A DNA stretch of 64,000 nucleotides from Desulfobacterales bacterium (GTDB lineage Bacteria; Desulfobacterota; Desulfobacteria; Desulfobacterales; JAQWFD01): assembly GCA_028704555.1 (NCBI GenBank), contig JAQWFD010000018.1:1-64000 (forward strand). The letters run 5' to 3'. Of the stretch, positions 52,810-61,592 are shown one piece after another. Made by a program: the position numbers and the translations under genes. The notes under the pieces are model-generated. The model was given only the letters and a program-made list of their open reading frames with translations, made no database searches and was not told the DNA's origin. Position 1 is the first letter of the stretch. Every line of letters begins with the position of its first letter.

Positions 52810-53997
52810 TCATCCCGCCGAAGCAACAACGTTCCTGTAAACCGCATCCAGCGCTCTGATATTATTCAGCATATTATACTCTACATCAAAAGACCGTCTG
52901 GCATTATCCGACAGTGTACGCCTGAGACCGGCATTATTTAAAAGACGTTTGATACAGACTGCCAATGCTTCATGATCATCAACCGGGAATGTCAACCCGT
53001 TGCGGTAGTCGGTGATAAAATCTCTCAGACCCGGCGCGTCAGAAGCAACGATCGGAAGCCCGCATGCCATTGCCTCGATCATGGCAATGGACAGCCCTTC
53101 ATATCGGGATGGCATGACAAAAATATCCGAAACATCCATAAGTTTCTGCACATCGTTTCTGAGCCCGATCAGACGGATGAAATTTTCAACGTTCAGGTCT
53201 TTGATCAGCTTTTCCAGTTCAGGCCGCTGCTCTCCCTCCCCGGCTATCACTACCCGCAGACTGGAGTTTCCATCCGCTGCCAGTTTTGCTACGGCCTTCA
53301 CCAATATATCAAAGCCTTTTGATACGACCAGTCTTCCGACAGCGACAATCTTCACCCCCATTTCGGTGGTATCGAACACCTTTTCCCAGGATATCGATGG
53401 CTCATGAACATCTTCTACGATAATACCATTTTTCAGAACCAGTATTTTTGAATCCTCCAACCCGTAACGTTTCCGGATGATGATTTTAATTTCTTCAGAG
53501 ACCACGATGACATGTTCAGCCAACCGGTACAGCGCATGGTTCAGGACGTTGATCAACAGGGCTCTGGGATCCCAGAAGTTCCTGGTATCCAAAAATGCCA
53601 TGGTGCTGTGTACGGTTGGAAAAGCCGGAATTCCTGATATCATCGAAATAAATATGGACATCTGGTTGGCTTGTCCCAGATGGGATTGGATGAACTGTAT
53701 ATCACGGCTTCGAATCACCGAAAGGATATCCTGTACCAGCGCCAGAAACGCAACGACAAATTTAAAGGGGGTTTTCAGGACGGCCATTTTTTTACCCAGG
53801 CGCACCGGCACTCCCATAGATTCGATTTTTTCACGAACTGGCCCGTCATTGCCGAAACAATACACAAAATGTTCGTAATCCTTAAAACCGAGCGCCCGGA
53901 TATGATGACACATCAAAATTTCCGCCCCCCCTACGCCCAACGTCTGGACAAGGTGAAGCAGGCGTATTTTAGACTTTCTGTCTGTGCGCATTTTCAT
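52810..53997 (-). CDS. GT4-family glycosyltransferase
   Basis: 395 residues. LLHLVQTLGVGGAEILMCHHI at the N-terminus is the typical GT4 acceptor motif. VGRLVVSKGFDILVKAVAKL, VVIAGEGEQRPELEKL and PSRYEGLSIAMIEAMACGLPIVASDAPGLRDFI give a complete donor domain with the E-x7-E motif. The ATG at 53997 is chosen over the TTG at 54036, which has no ribosome-binding site. It follows the O-antigen ligase gene across the repeat at 54077-54138. Confidence 0.87.
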   Translation of the reverse strand: MKMRTDRKSKIRLLHLVQTLGVGGAEILMCHHIRALGFKDYEHFVYCFGNDGPVREKIESMGVPVRLGKKMAVLKTPFKFVVAFLALVQDILSVIRSRDIQFIQSHLGQANQMSIFISMISGIPAFPTVHSTMAFLDTRNFWDPRALLINVLNHALYRLAEHVIVVSEEIKIIIRKRYGLEDSKILVLKNGIIVEDVHEPSISWEKVFDTTEMGVKIVAVGRLVVSKGFDILVKAVAKLAADGNSSLRVVIAGEGEQRPELEKLIKDLNVENFIRLIGLRNDVQKLMDVSDIFVMPSRYEGLSIAMIEAMACGLPIVASDAPGLRDFITDYRNGLTFPVDDHEALAVCIKRLLNNAGLRRTLSDNARRSFDVEYNMLNNIRALDAVYRNVVASAG

Positions 53998-54076
53998 ATT
54001 CCAAGGATGGGTATCAATGATGAAATATCGAGACAATAATCCACAAATGAGAACATACCTGCGCCGAAACGAATTC

Positions 54077-54138
54077 GGGTTCGATCATAACTTCGGCCAT
54101 AGCTCCGAAATGCAACTGCGGAAGCTATGATCGAACCC
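54077..54138. repeat. REP-like inverted repeat, copy B
   Basis: GGGTTCGATCATAACTTCGG on the left pairs with the complement of CGGAAGCTATGATCGAACCC on the right. The outer GGGTTYGATCATAAC matches copy A at 35157-35292, but the centre is shorter. It lies between two polysaccharide genes and could also act as a transcript-stabilising hairpin. Confidence 0.75.
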
Positions 54139-54144
54139 ACGAAT

Positions 54145-55413
54145 TCAAACGACCTTACTTGCCGAACGGCCGGCGACTGCACCTTCCTGATAATCCAGCT
54201 GGATATATTTAAACATCACCGCCGTATAAATCCAGAACATATACCTTGGGGTAAACAGATTGACGCTCAACATCGAAAGCGCATAGCCAGAAAACCCGGC
54301 GATATAGCTGATATACAGCGCTTTTTTCCAGACGTCGGTAGATCGCTCCAGACGGTTCCAGACATTCTGAAATATTTTCAGGTAAAGAATGATAAACACA
54401 CCGAACCCGATGATCCCATACTGCACCAGATACAGAAGATAATCATTGTGAGAATTTCCTGATATGCCAAAGCGTTTCCGCATCATCTTGCCGAAGCTGT
54501 CCTGCCCGTAACCTGTAAGCGGGCTTTGCAGAAAAAGTTCAATGCCATTGACCAGCAGTGTAATCCGACCGAAGGTATAATCATCCAGAGTCTGAGATTC
54601 ACTCATGTCCAGACGATCGAGCACGGTTTCTTCCAGCTGAGCATTCGTTACGAAAAAAGAGACGGTAACGATGGCCAGCGTCGCCGCGATGATCAGCTGA
54701 AGCGTGATCAACCGTACCATTTTCTGTCGGTACAGAATAAAAAAATAGACTCCCAACGCAAACAGCAGGGAAATGAATCCACCCCGCGAACCAGTGCCGA
54801 TAAGATCGATCAGCACCATCACGAGCAGCACGGCAGCGGCAATTCTTGTCTTAACGACCGTGTGATTGAGAATATAAGTGATGATCAACGGGATAAACAA
54901 GACCAGGTAGGATGCATACTGATTGGGCTCGACAAACCCCGCCGCCCGGCCATCTTCAAAAACCTTATCTGAAACCGGGTCCACAATTCCGTATGTCACG
55001 AGCTGAGTAGTGGTAACCGTAACCGCCAGCAATACCATCAACCCAAGGATTACCCTGCTGTTTGTCACCTCATCATCTATAATATTGTATACCACAACAA
55101 ACAAGACGAGCGGGTTCAACCATGATTTCAAGGCAATCATCTCATCCCTGAGGATCATATCTCCGGCATGGCCGCGAATCTCTTTCAACACAATAGAAAT
55201 GACGACCACAAACGTCATCAGCGCCAGATATTTATAAAGCGGATTAGGCTCAATGATCTTGCGCCGGGTTATCATGGAAACCACCCAGACGATAAGCATC
55301 AGATAGAGGCACAGATTCATCAGACTCAGGCCGGTAATCTGTGTCAGTTTAAAGTCCAGAGACTGCTCCAACCAGAAGGTGAGCAGCAGAAAATAAATAG
55401 AAATAATATTCAT
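54145..55413 (-). CDS. O-antigen ligase/polymerase (Wzy/WaaL-like)
   Basis: 422 residues with about 11 hydrophobic segments. The Wzy_C region GRITLLVNGIELFLQSPLTGYGQDSFGKM and SGNSHNDYLLYLVQYG is the periplasmic loop with conserved Arg and His residues. GTGSRGGFISLLFALGV precedes it. These proteins polymerise lipid-linked repeats or ligate glycans on the periplasmic face. The ATG at 55413 lacks a strong ribosome-binding site and sits 22 bases after the deacetylase gene. Confidence 0.85.
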   Translation of the reverse strand: MNIISIYFLLLTFWLEQSLDFKLTQITGLSLMNLCLYLMLIVWVVSMITRRKIIEPNPLYKYLALMTFVVVISIVLKEIRGHAGDMILRDEMIALKSWLNPLVLFVVVYNIIDDEVTNSRVILGLMVLLAVTVTTTQLVTYGIVDPVSDKVFEDGRAAGFVEPNQYASYLVLFIPLIITYILNHTVVKTRIAAAVLLVMVLIDLIGTGSRGGFISLLFALGVYFFILYRQKMVRLITLQLIIAATLAIVTVSFFVTNAQLEETVLDRLDMSESQTLDDYTFGRITLLVNGIELFLQSPLTGYGQDSFGKMMRKRFGISGNSHNDYLLYLVQYGIIGFGVFIILYLKIFQNVWNRLERSTDVWKKALYISYIAGFSGYALSMLSVNLFTPRYMFWIYTAVMFKYIQLDYQEGAVAGRSASKVV

Positions 55414-55435
55414 AGAGATAATTTCCCGTTGTCTG

Positions 55436-56551
55436 TCAGACAGGATTTATTCGTTTGCCTCTGAGAGTTTCCGCTGTTATCGAAAGGGTGACCGATTTTT
55501 CCTTCATCTTTAACGGTGGCACTGCCAGTGAAACTTTGCCTTTAAGAATTTCGGCTGCCGTCGAAAGGGGGACGAAGGTGATTCCCATGGAGTCGATATA
55601 TCTGAAAACGTCTTCCAGGCATTCCCAGACGCGGTCGCAATCATGTTGAGTGGCTGAAAATGGACTGCTGCCGGTTTCCAGTTCTGAGGAGTGAATCATA
55701 CAATTGAGCACCGGCATCTTCTGCCGGATACAGCTGTCGATCATCCTTCGCAACGCGCCATCGCCATATCGGGGGTCGGGGCGAAGCATCCCGCTTCCTT
55801 TGATCAGTTTCCGGTAAAGCCGGTCGACCCTGTCGCTTCCCGGCATACAGGCCTTCAGATATCTCATGCACAATCCCGGCAGAAAAGACTCGGGGCGATA
55901 CACCGTCAGTGGAATTTCCATCAGAAAAGCCTCATCTGATCTGCAACCGGACCGCGACCTCCAGGCAAAAGGTGTAGCAGGAGAACTGTAAAAGGAGGGT
56001 CCCCTGCGGGATTTTCCCATGCTGCTGGACCAGCTCATGATAGGGACGACCGACGATTCGGCTGTAAAGCCATGTTCAATGAGCCAATCGACACCCCTCT
56101 GATCGATACCCCATCTGCCGGCCCGGTGTGATGTGGGAGATTTTCCATATGTTTTTTCTATTTCAAGACGCAGGCATTCTGCTTTTTCGCTGAACAAACT
56201 GTCTGGCAGTTCAAACTGGTAGGCCTGAAGCCATGCGGAATCAATCCCCGAAGGATCTTCCCTTTCAAACGGAGGCGTTGTCCATGTGTGCAGATGATGA
56301 CCGATTTCACATTTTCCGGCATCGGCTATTGGCTTAAGGACCGAAACGGCCTCGTCACGAGTGGCGCATTCGTACGTCACCAAGTAGGTCGGAACGATTC
56401 CATAACGCTCGCAACATGCCTGAAATGCCGGGATATTCGAAAGGTTTTTCAGCGAGATTTTGTCAGGATGGCGCCAGGCATCATCCGATTCCACATCCAC
56501 GGTCATGACAAACATCGTGTTCGATAAAGTCGAATTAAGGTTGTATAACAT
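55436..56551 (-). CDS. Polysaccharide deacetylase-like (NodB-homology) protein
   Basis: 371 residues. MTVDVESDD at 16-24 supplies the catalytic/metal Asp, HHLHTW at 85-90 the His pair, and SHRAGRWGIDQRGVDWL is the MT3-like motif. This variant belongs to the group common in exosortase/EPS loci rather than classical chitin deacetylases. The enzyme would remove acetyl groups from amino sugars in the polymer or precursor. No signal peptide is visible, so it may act on the cytoplasmic side. Neither ATG (56551 or 56515) has a clear ribosome-binding site. Confidence 0.8.
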   Translation of the reverse strand: MLYNLNSTLSNTMFVMTVDVESDDAWRHPDKISLKNLSNIPAFQACCERYGIVPTYLVTYECATRDEAVSVLKPIADAGKCEIGHHLHTWTTPPFEREDPSGIDSAWLQAYQFELPDSLFSEKAECLRLEIEKTYGKSPTSHRAGRWGIDQRGVDWLIEHGFTAESSVVPIMSWSSSMGKSRRGPSFYSSPATPFAWRSRSGCRSDEAFLMEIPLTVYRPESFLPGLCMRYLKACMPGSDRVDRLYRKLIKGSGMLRPDPRYGDGALRRMIDSCIRQKMPVLNCMIHSSELETGSSPFSATQHDCDRVWECLEDVFRYIDSMGITFVPLSTAAEILKGKVSLAVPPLKMKEKSVTLSITAETLRGKRINPV

Positions 56552-56559
56552 TAGAAAGC

Positions 56560-57627
56560 CTACTCTTCATACCATTTGGTTAACGGATTCAGCGCATATG
56601 AATACTTGAACGACAAGGGGGCGTACCATTTAAAGGAAAGATGAATCAGGCTGTTTCTGAGTTTAATGCTCAGGGGATGATAAGTTTTCTCATACCATAA
56701 GAGTGGAAACGGCTGGGCCTGAAACGACTTTTTCAAGGTATAGTGCGTCGAATTTATGGCAGTGGAACCGAAATCAATATAGCGTACTCCGCTCTTCTCC
56801 GCATCGGTTATCAACCGCCAGAACACCGCCTTGTTAATCTCGTAGTTGTCATATTGTTCCAGTCTTACCGCCCCTTTCAGGTGCCAGCAATTTTGGTCAA
56901 TATAGCAGTAAGCGCCACCGACGGGCTTGTCTTCAACTTCCGCGATATACATTTTCCCATATGTCAGGATATTGTGACTCAACACATCGAACTCTCCGGA
57001 ACGCGGGCATAAATTGCCCAGCATGTTCCACGTTTTCACTTTCAGGGTAAAATACTTTTTGACATCATCCGTGCGCCGGACCTCACGAATCCTGAGTCCT
57101 TTTTTTTCCCCCTTGCGGATACGGTTCCTGAGCCGTCTGGACATGTTTGCAAAAACAGCTTCACTGCCGCCCTGTTCGAGATCCAGGACAAAGCTGCATT
57201 TGCCTTTGTCCTGCTCCTTGAACCCAAGGGATTCAACGGATTCTTTCCAGAAAGGAGTGTTGCTGCCTAACACTCCCGCCATGATGACGGCCTTGGCCAC
57301 ATGGCTTTCACGGCATATGCCGTCGAATTTACGAAGAAGCGCGGTGGAGGCTTCCTCGGAACTGCATAAAGGTCCTCCGGCCATTCTACCATCAGCCTGA
57401 GTGGATATGGCATAACGGTGCAGAGGCATTTTCAATATGGCGGCTCTGAAGATACCAGCCATGTTATTCTTCCGGTCCCTTGCCATCAGGCTTATCGGAG
57501 TAAAACCCAGTTTTTTCAGAGTATCATGCCAGAACCAGTGCTGCGCATAAAATGCACAATGACTGGTGCAATAGGTATCCCATTCCTGCTGATTCTGCGC
57601 TGTAGCTTCAATAACGGTAACCGACAT
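56560..57627 (-). CDS. FemAB/GNAT-like protein of exosortase-associated loci
   Basis: 355 residues with two GNAT-type halves: SVTVIEATAQNQQEWDTYC at the start; RRLRNRIRKGEKKGLRIREV and VGGAYCYIDQNCWHLKGAVRLEQYDNYEINKAVFWRLI in the second. The latter resembles the FemAB substrate-binding core, and YIDFGSTAINSTHYTLKKSF is typical of the exosortase-linked subfamily. Known FemAB enzymes transfer amino acids from tRNA to cell-wall precursors. In EPS loci the function is not established, but amino-acid or peptide decoration of sugar is plausible. AGAGGT precedes the ATG. Confidence 0.83.
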   Translation of the reverse strand: MSVTVIEATAQNQQEWDTYCTSHCAFYAQHWFWHDTLKKLGFTPISLMARDRKNNMAGIFRAAILKMPLHRYAISTQADGRMAGGPLCSSEEASTALLRKFDGICRESHVAKAVIMAGVLGSNTPFWKESVESLGFKEQDKGKCSFVLDLEQGGSEAVFANMSRRLRNRIRKGEKKGLRIREVRRTDDVKKYFTLKVKTWNMLGNLCPRSGEFDVLSHNILTYGKMYIAEVEDKPVGGAYCYIDQNCWHLKGAVRLEQYDNYEINKAVFWRLITDAEKSGVRYIDFGSTAINSTHYTLKKSFQAQPFPLLWYEKTYHPLSIKLRNSLIHLSFKWYAPLSFKYSYALNPLTKWYEE

Positions 57628-57697
57628 ATTCTGACCTCTTTCTGAAATAAAAATAGTGAAAAACGACTTGACGCCGTTCGCTATACCAAGTGTATGA

Positions 57698-58903
57698 TCA
57701 TTTGCAGATCTTCAAAAACAGGGCTGAAATGTAACTAAAAGCAAAGTCCTGAACAGATCTGATCCATGGAACCAGATCATCCGATGCATATACTGCCCAT
57801 TCCTTTTTCCCGAGATAGGGCTCAAAAAAACGCCTGTGATTTCCATTTCTGCGTGACATAAGAAGCGAAATCATATCGGACTGGAAACAAATCCAGTAAT
57901 GTCCGGCATCACGCCGTATGGCGGGGGATTCCATCGGTTGAACGGCGGCAACATCCCGGTATGCCGTCAACGGCAGGTCAAAGCCCGCCTTCGCTCCCAG
58001 CGTGTGAAACAGCTCCGCACGGGGGCTGATTTCAATAAAATAATATTTACCGTCGGTTATTGAATATTTGTATTCCACGCCGATAATGCCGGAGTAATTC
58101 AATGCTGAAATCAGATCACGGGTCATCCGCCGGACAGTACCGGAATCCTTAGCCCGGCCAACGGCCATGACACCTGCCCCCGGGCAGCTCTGACTGGTCT
58201 TGATGCCCGTCATCACCTCGCAAAACTCAGTTCTGAACGATTTATACCCCAGGGCAACATAAATCTGAGAGTCGGGCCCTTCAATATATTTCTGGATGAT
58301 GAGTCCTTCAGGAGAACCGACCCTGGCTTTGAGTCGATCAGCCAGCTGAGGGATATTGTCTCCTGTCATCACCTTGAACGGTTTATCAAAAGGATATGTC
58401 TCCGAAGCGGGTTTGGCGATAAACCGCGTTCGCCCGTCCGAATCAATGGCATAGAGTTCGTCCCATGTTCCGGGATACCATGTATCCGGGACAGCAAGGC
58501 CGATACTCCGGGCCACGGATATTTGAAACCGCTTGCAGGCCAGATTTCCCACGTTTCTCAACGGAGAAGTCACCCGAAATTTTTTTTCTACAGCTTCCGC
58601 ATGAGGCCTCAGGGCATTCATCATCCTGTCGTTGTCAAAAAAAAGAACCGGCCTTGACCCGATTTTATCCGCCAGTATGGCCAGCGCATAGTACAGAGCA
58701 TCACCATTAACGTCTTCGATTTGGATTTTTCCCCTGCAGTACCGGCTGGATGCAGCCAGGTCCAGATGCTGATTGACACCCACGACATAGACCGGGATTC
58801 CTCTTCTTCCCAATGATCGAACGATGCCAAGGCCGTTTATGCCTAACCCGTCGACGCATACCACTGCGGCAGGTGTGGGCTGTTTCTCAGTTTGACGTAT
58901 CAC
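57698..58903 (-). CDS. ATP-grasp family enzyme (carboxylate-amine ligase-like)
   Basis: 401 residues. An N-terminal Rossmann-like domain GLGINGLGIVRSLGRRGIPVYVVG precedes the ATP-grasp core: RFIAKPASETYPFDKPFKV, LIIQKYIEGPDSQIYVALGY and YYFIEISPRAELF with the Mg-binding Glu/Asn-like residues. It would join a carboxylate to an amine or thiol, for example an amino acid or amide on a uronic acid. Start is a GTG at 58903 that overlaps the flippase gene end by 17 bases. Together with the FemAB-like and asparagine-synthetase genes, it suggests the polymer carries amide or amino-acid groups. Confidence 0.83.
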   Translation of the reverse strand: MIRQTEKQPTPAAVVCVDGLGINGLGIVRSLGRRGIPVYVVGVNQHLDLAASSRYCRGKIQIEDVNGDALYYALAILADKIGSRPVLFFDNDRMMNALRPHAEAVEKKFRVTSPLRNVGNLACKRFQISVARSIGLAVPDTWYPGTWDELYAIDSDGRTRFIAKPASETYPFDKPFKVMTGDNIPQLADRLKARVGSPEGLIIQKYIEGPDSQIYVALGYKSFRTEFCEVMTGIKTSQSCPGAGVMAVGRAKDSGTVRRMTRDLISALNYSGIIGVEYKYSITDGKYYFIEISPRAELFHTLGAKAGFDLPLTAYRDVAAVQPMESPAIRRDAGHYWICFQSDMISLLMSRRNGNHRRFFEPYLGKKEWAVYASDDLVPWIRSVQDFAFSYISALFLKICK

Positions 58904-60419
58904 CGCTGACGGTTCCTTTCCGCTTTGCCGGACTCAGGTTCATGAGAATGTCAATTATTCGATACCGTCTCAACTGAGGAGTGAATTCATTCAGATCCAC
59001 AGTGCCGGTCATAATCAGCGCCAATGCCACAACAGGAAAATAAGCCAACGCGCCGATCATCAGCGTCAACAGGGGCCTGAATCCCGGTTCCAGAAGGTTC
59101 GGCAGGAACACCAGCGGCACCCCGCTGATGAAAATAATGCGCGCAATCGTCATCCAGGGCAGAATCTTCGATATACGGAGCTGAAGCGTCCTGCGGGTGG
59201 TCTCGATCTGGATAACGGCTTCGGTTGAAAACCCGATGACAAAACTGATCGCCCCTCCCGTGAGCCCGAACTTTGATATCATGAAAATAGAAACCGGAAT
59301 CACCAGGGCAAACCGTACAATATTGGACACGAGTATAGCCCCGGTCTTTCCGAGAGCGGTCGGGATATATCCGTATCCGAGCATCTGGATAAGAAGCGCC
59401 GACATGTTAATTCGCCAGATCGTTGCGGCTGCCAGATACCGGTCGGTAAAAAGGATGGTGATGAACTGCTCTGCGAGAGCGCAGCAGAACACTGCCGCAG
59501 GAACGGTCAACACGGCATTTGCGATAATCATCTTGTGCCATATCCGTGTGATGCCCTGATAATCATGCTCCATGGCCAGTTCCCCGAAACGCGGCAGGCA
59601 TACATTACCTAAGGATATGTACAGCAAAGTGACTGCATTCATTATGCCCAGAGCGCCTACCGAATAAATAGCGAAGTCTTCCGGCGACATGAAACCGCTG
59701 ATGATAATCGCATCAAACTTGCCCCCGACAGTCCAGACTATCGTGGCAGCCGCCAGCGGCGCAATATATTTCACCTGCTGCTTCAGCAGATCCATGTCAG
59801 GAAGGCCCAGCCGAATGACATATTTTCGTGACAGGTATATCAGCACGACGGCAAGCCTCAGCAAACTCTGAACGATCAAGGCCCATACCATGGCCATAAC
59901 GCTGTCAAATATCAGGGCCGCGCTCAGCAAAAGTACCAGCCGTACAGCCTGATCGGCAATGGTCACGATCAGAACGAACTTTGGTTTCTTGTCCAGAATA
60001 AAAATATGATCGATGAGTTGAGCGACCGTTTCAACACACAGGTAAATCGCGATCGGAAGAATATAACCAGTTGAAACTCCGCTGGGAAGCAGGTGAAACC
60101 CGAACCCAAGCAACACGAAGACAATACTTCCGCCAATGCTCGCCATGAGCAGCAGCGTAAGGGTCTGCGAAATCAGGCAGCTTAAATCCGTTTTTTTTCT
60201 CGGAAAAAAATAGTACAGACTTCCGGGAACTCTCAACCGAATCAAGGAAAGCGCGACCGATGCGACAAACAATATTTGCCGATACACGCCGAACTGAGTC
60301 ATCGAAATCAGCCGCACCAGAATGATCGGCGATATGCTGATAATCAGATAGGCAAGGATTTTTCCGAAAAACAGATGGAGGGCCTGGGATTTAAGGGAAT
60401 GAATTTTAATCTCTGACAA
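58887..60419 (-). CDS. Oligosaccharide flippase (Wzx/MATE-like)
   Basis: About 510 residues and 12-14 hydrophobic segments. The first, FFGKILAYLIISISPIILVRLISMTQFGVYRQILF, is the canonical polysaccharide transport motif, and PEDFAIYSVGALGIMNAVTL is also typical. Wzx proteins flip undecaprenyl-linked repeat units to the periplasm. The TTG at 60419 has a GGGAG site and is preferred to the more distant TTG at 60476, which has none. Positively charged ends (KRKGTVSGDTSN) point to the cytoplasmic side. Confidence 0.85.
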   Translation of the reverse strand: MSEIKIHSLKSQALHLFFGKILAYLIISISPIILVRLISMTQFGVYRQILFVASVALSLIRLRVPGSLYYFFPRKKTDLSCLISQTLTLLLMASIGGSIVFVLLGFGFHLLPSGVSTGYILPIAIYLCVETVAQLIDHIFILDKKPKFVLIVTIADQAVRLVLLLSAALIFDSVMAMVWALIVQSLLRLAVVLIYLSRKYVIRLGLPDMDLLKQQVKYIAPLAAATIVWTVGGKFDAIIISGFMSPEDFAIYSVGALGIMNAVTLLYISLGNVCLPRFGELAMEHDYQGITRIWHKMIIANAVLTVPAAVFCCALAEQFITILFTDRYLAAATIWRINMSALLIQMLGYGYIPTALGKTGAILVSNIVRFALVIPVSIFMISKFGLTGGAISFVIGFSTEAVIQIETTRRTLQLRISKILPWMTIARIIFISGVPLVFLPNLLEPGFRPLLTLMIGALAYFPVVALALIMTGTVDLNEFTPQLRRYRIIDILMNLSPAKRKGTVSGDTSN

Positions 60420-60543
60420 ATGGAGCTCCCATCCGGATGGGTTGTCACCGGCGACATTGCAAAAACCAAATGACAAGACTGGCGGAGGGACACTTCTGTC
60501 TCAGCCGCAGGGTTCAACCGTTCCGGAGAGATTCCGGATCGAG

Positions 60544-61551
60544 TCATCTGGATCGGTCTGAGCAGGATCTGCCGAACAGGATCGAATCGAACCAGCTGAT
60601 TTTAGATGCTACATAAACAGAGGAGATAAACAGGCAGGACAAAATTACTGTAAACAGATACCAGTGAAACGTCCCGATATGCTGGGTAGCCAGAGACTTG
60701 CAGCCCATGATCACGATCACATGCCACAGATATATGGGCAGAGAATTTCTGCCGATCCATTTAATAATGTTGATCATGGCATTTTTTTTCACACGTATAC
60801 TGTCAAGATTCAAAAGAAGAACAAGGATCAGCGAAATATTCAATACGTAAAAATCGATGTTCAGCACCGAAATATGATTTTCCCAGAACGAAATAATCCT
60901 CCAGACCAATCCGGCTGCTCCGGCCGCAATAAAGCCGGCTGTATACCGCTTCAGATCAGAAACCCGGGTTATTAAAAACCCCAATAGAAAAAAAAGAAAA
61001 TAATGAGGTTTATAGACATTGCAGAAATCTTTAACAAATCCGGACAGCTCCGCTGAATCCTCCAGGCTCAGCATAACTTCACACGGAATAACGAGCAGGG
61101 CCGAGACGGAAAGCAAAATTACCGGCGTCACTGAACCGGACGTGCATAAACGCAAAACAATTATAAACACAATCAGTGTGGGAACATACCATAGATGATA
61201 ATAGGGAAAAATGAGGGAATCGACAACCGTTTCAATTGTTAAAGAGTCATGAACCGCCAGCACGGAATAAGCTGCCCACGCCACCAGCCATGGCTGAACC
61301 ACTCTGCCATAATACTTTTTGATCAAAGCTTTGCCACTAAGGCTCCCCGGCAATGAATAACTGAGCAAGTACCCGGAGGTCGCAAAAAAAAGGGGCATAT
61401 GAAAGCTGTAGATCAGAAACCGGAAAAAGTTCCGGCTCAATCGCCCCTGCAATATATGCCCGGTAATAACGGCGATAATCAAAGCTCCCTTGAGAACATC
61501 GATCATAGCAATATGGTGGGGCCGCCCACGCATGTGCTTCTTTTTATACAT
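60544..61551 (-). CDS. Acyltransferase family 3 membrane protein
   Basis: 335 residues and about ten hydrophobic segments. IAMIDVLKGALIIAVITGHI and HMPLFFATSGYLLS hold the conserved catalytic His of acyltransferase-3 proteins (GH in ITGH; H in SFHMPLFF). They O-acetylate or otherwise acylate sugars in surface polymers at the inner membrane. Start at 61551 lacks a clear ribosome-binding site; an internal ATG (MIDVLKG) is an alternative. It probably decorates the exopolysaccharide. Confidence 0.83.
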   Translation of the reverse strand: MYKKKHMRGRPHHIAMIDVLKGALIIAVITGHILQGRLSRNFFRFLIYSFHMPLFFATSGYLLSYSLPGSLSGKALIKKYYGRVVQPWLVAWAAYSVLAVHDSLTIETVVDSLIFPYYHLWYVPTLIVFIIVLRLCTSGSVTPVILLSVSALLVIPCEVMLSLEDSAELSGFVKDFCNVYKPHYFLFFLLGFLITRVSDLKRYTAGFIAAGAAGLVWRIISFWENHISVLNIDFYVLNISLILVLLLNLDSIRVKKNAMINIIKWIGRNSLPIYLWHVIVIMGCKSLATQHIGTFHWYLFTVILSCLFISSVYVASKISWFDSILFGRSCSDRSR

Positions 61552-61592
61552 GTTTTAGTTACGTTTTCTGAAATTTTACCATCCCCGCCCTC

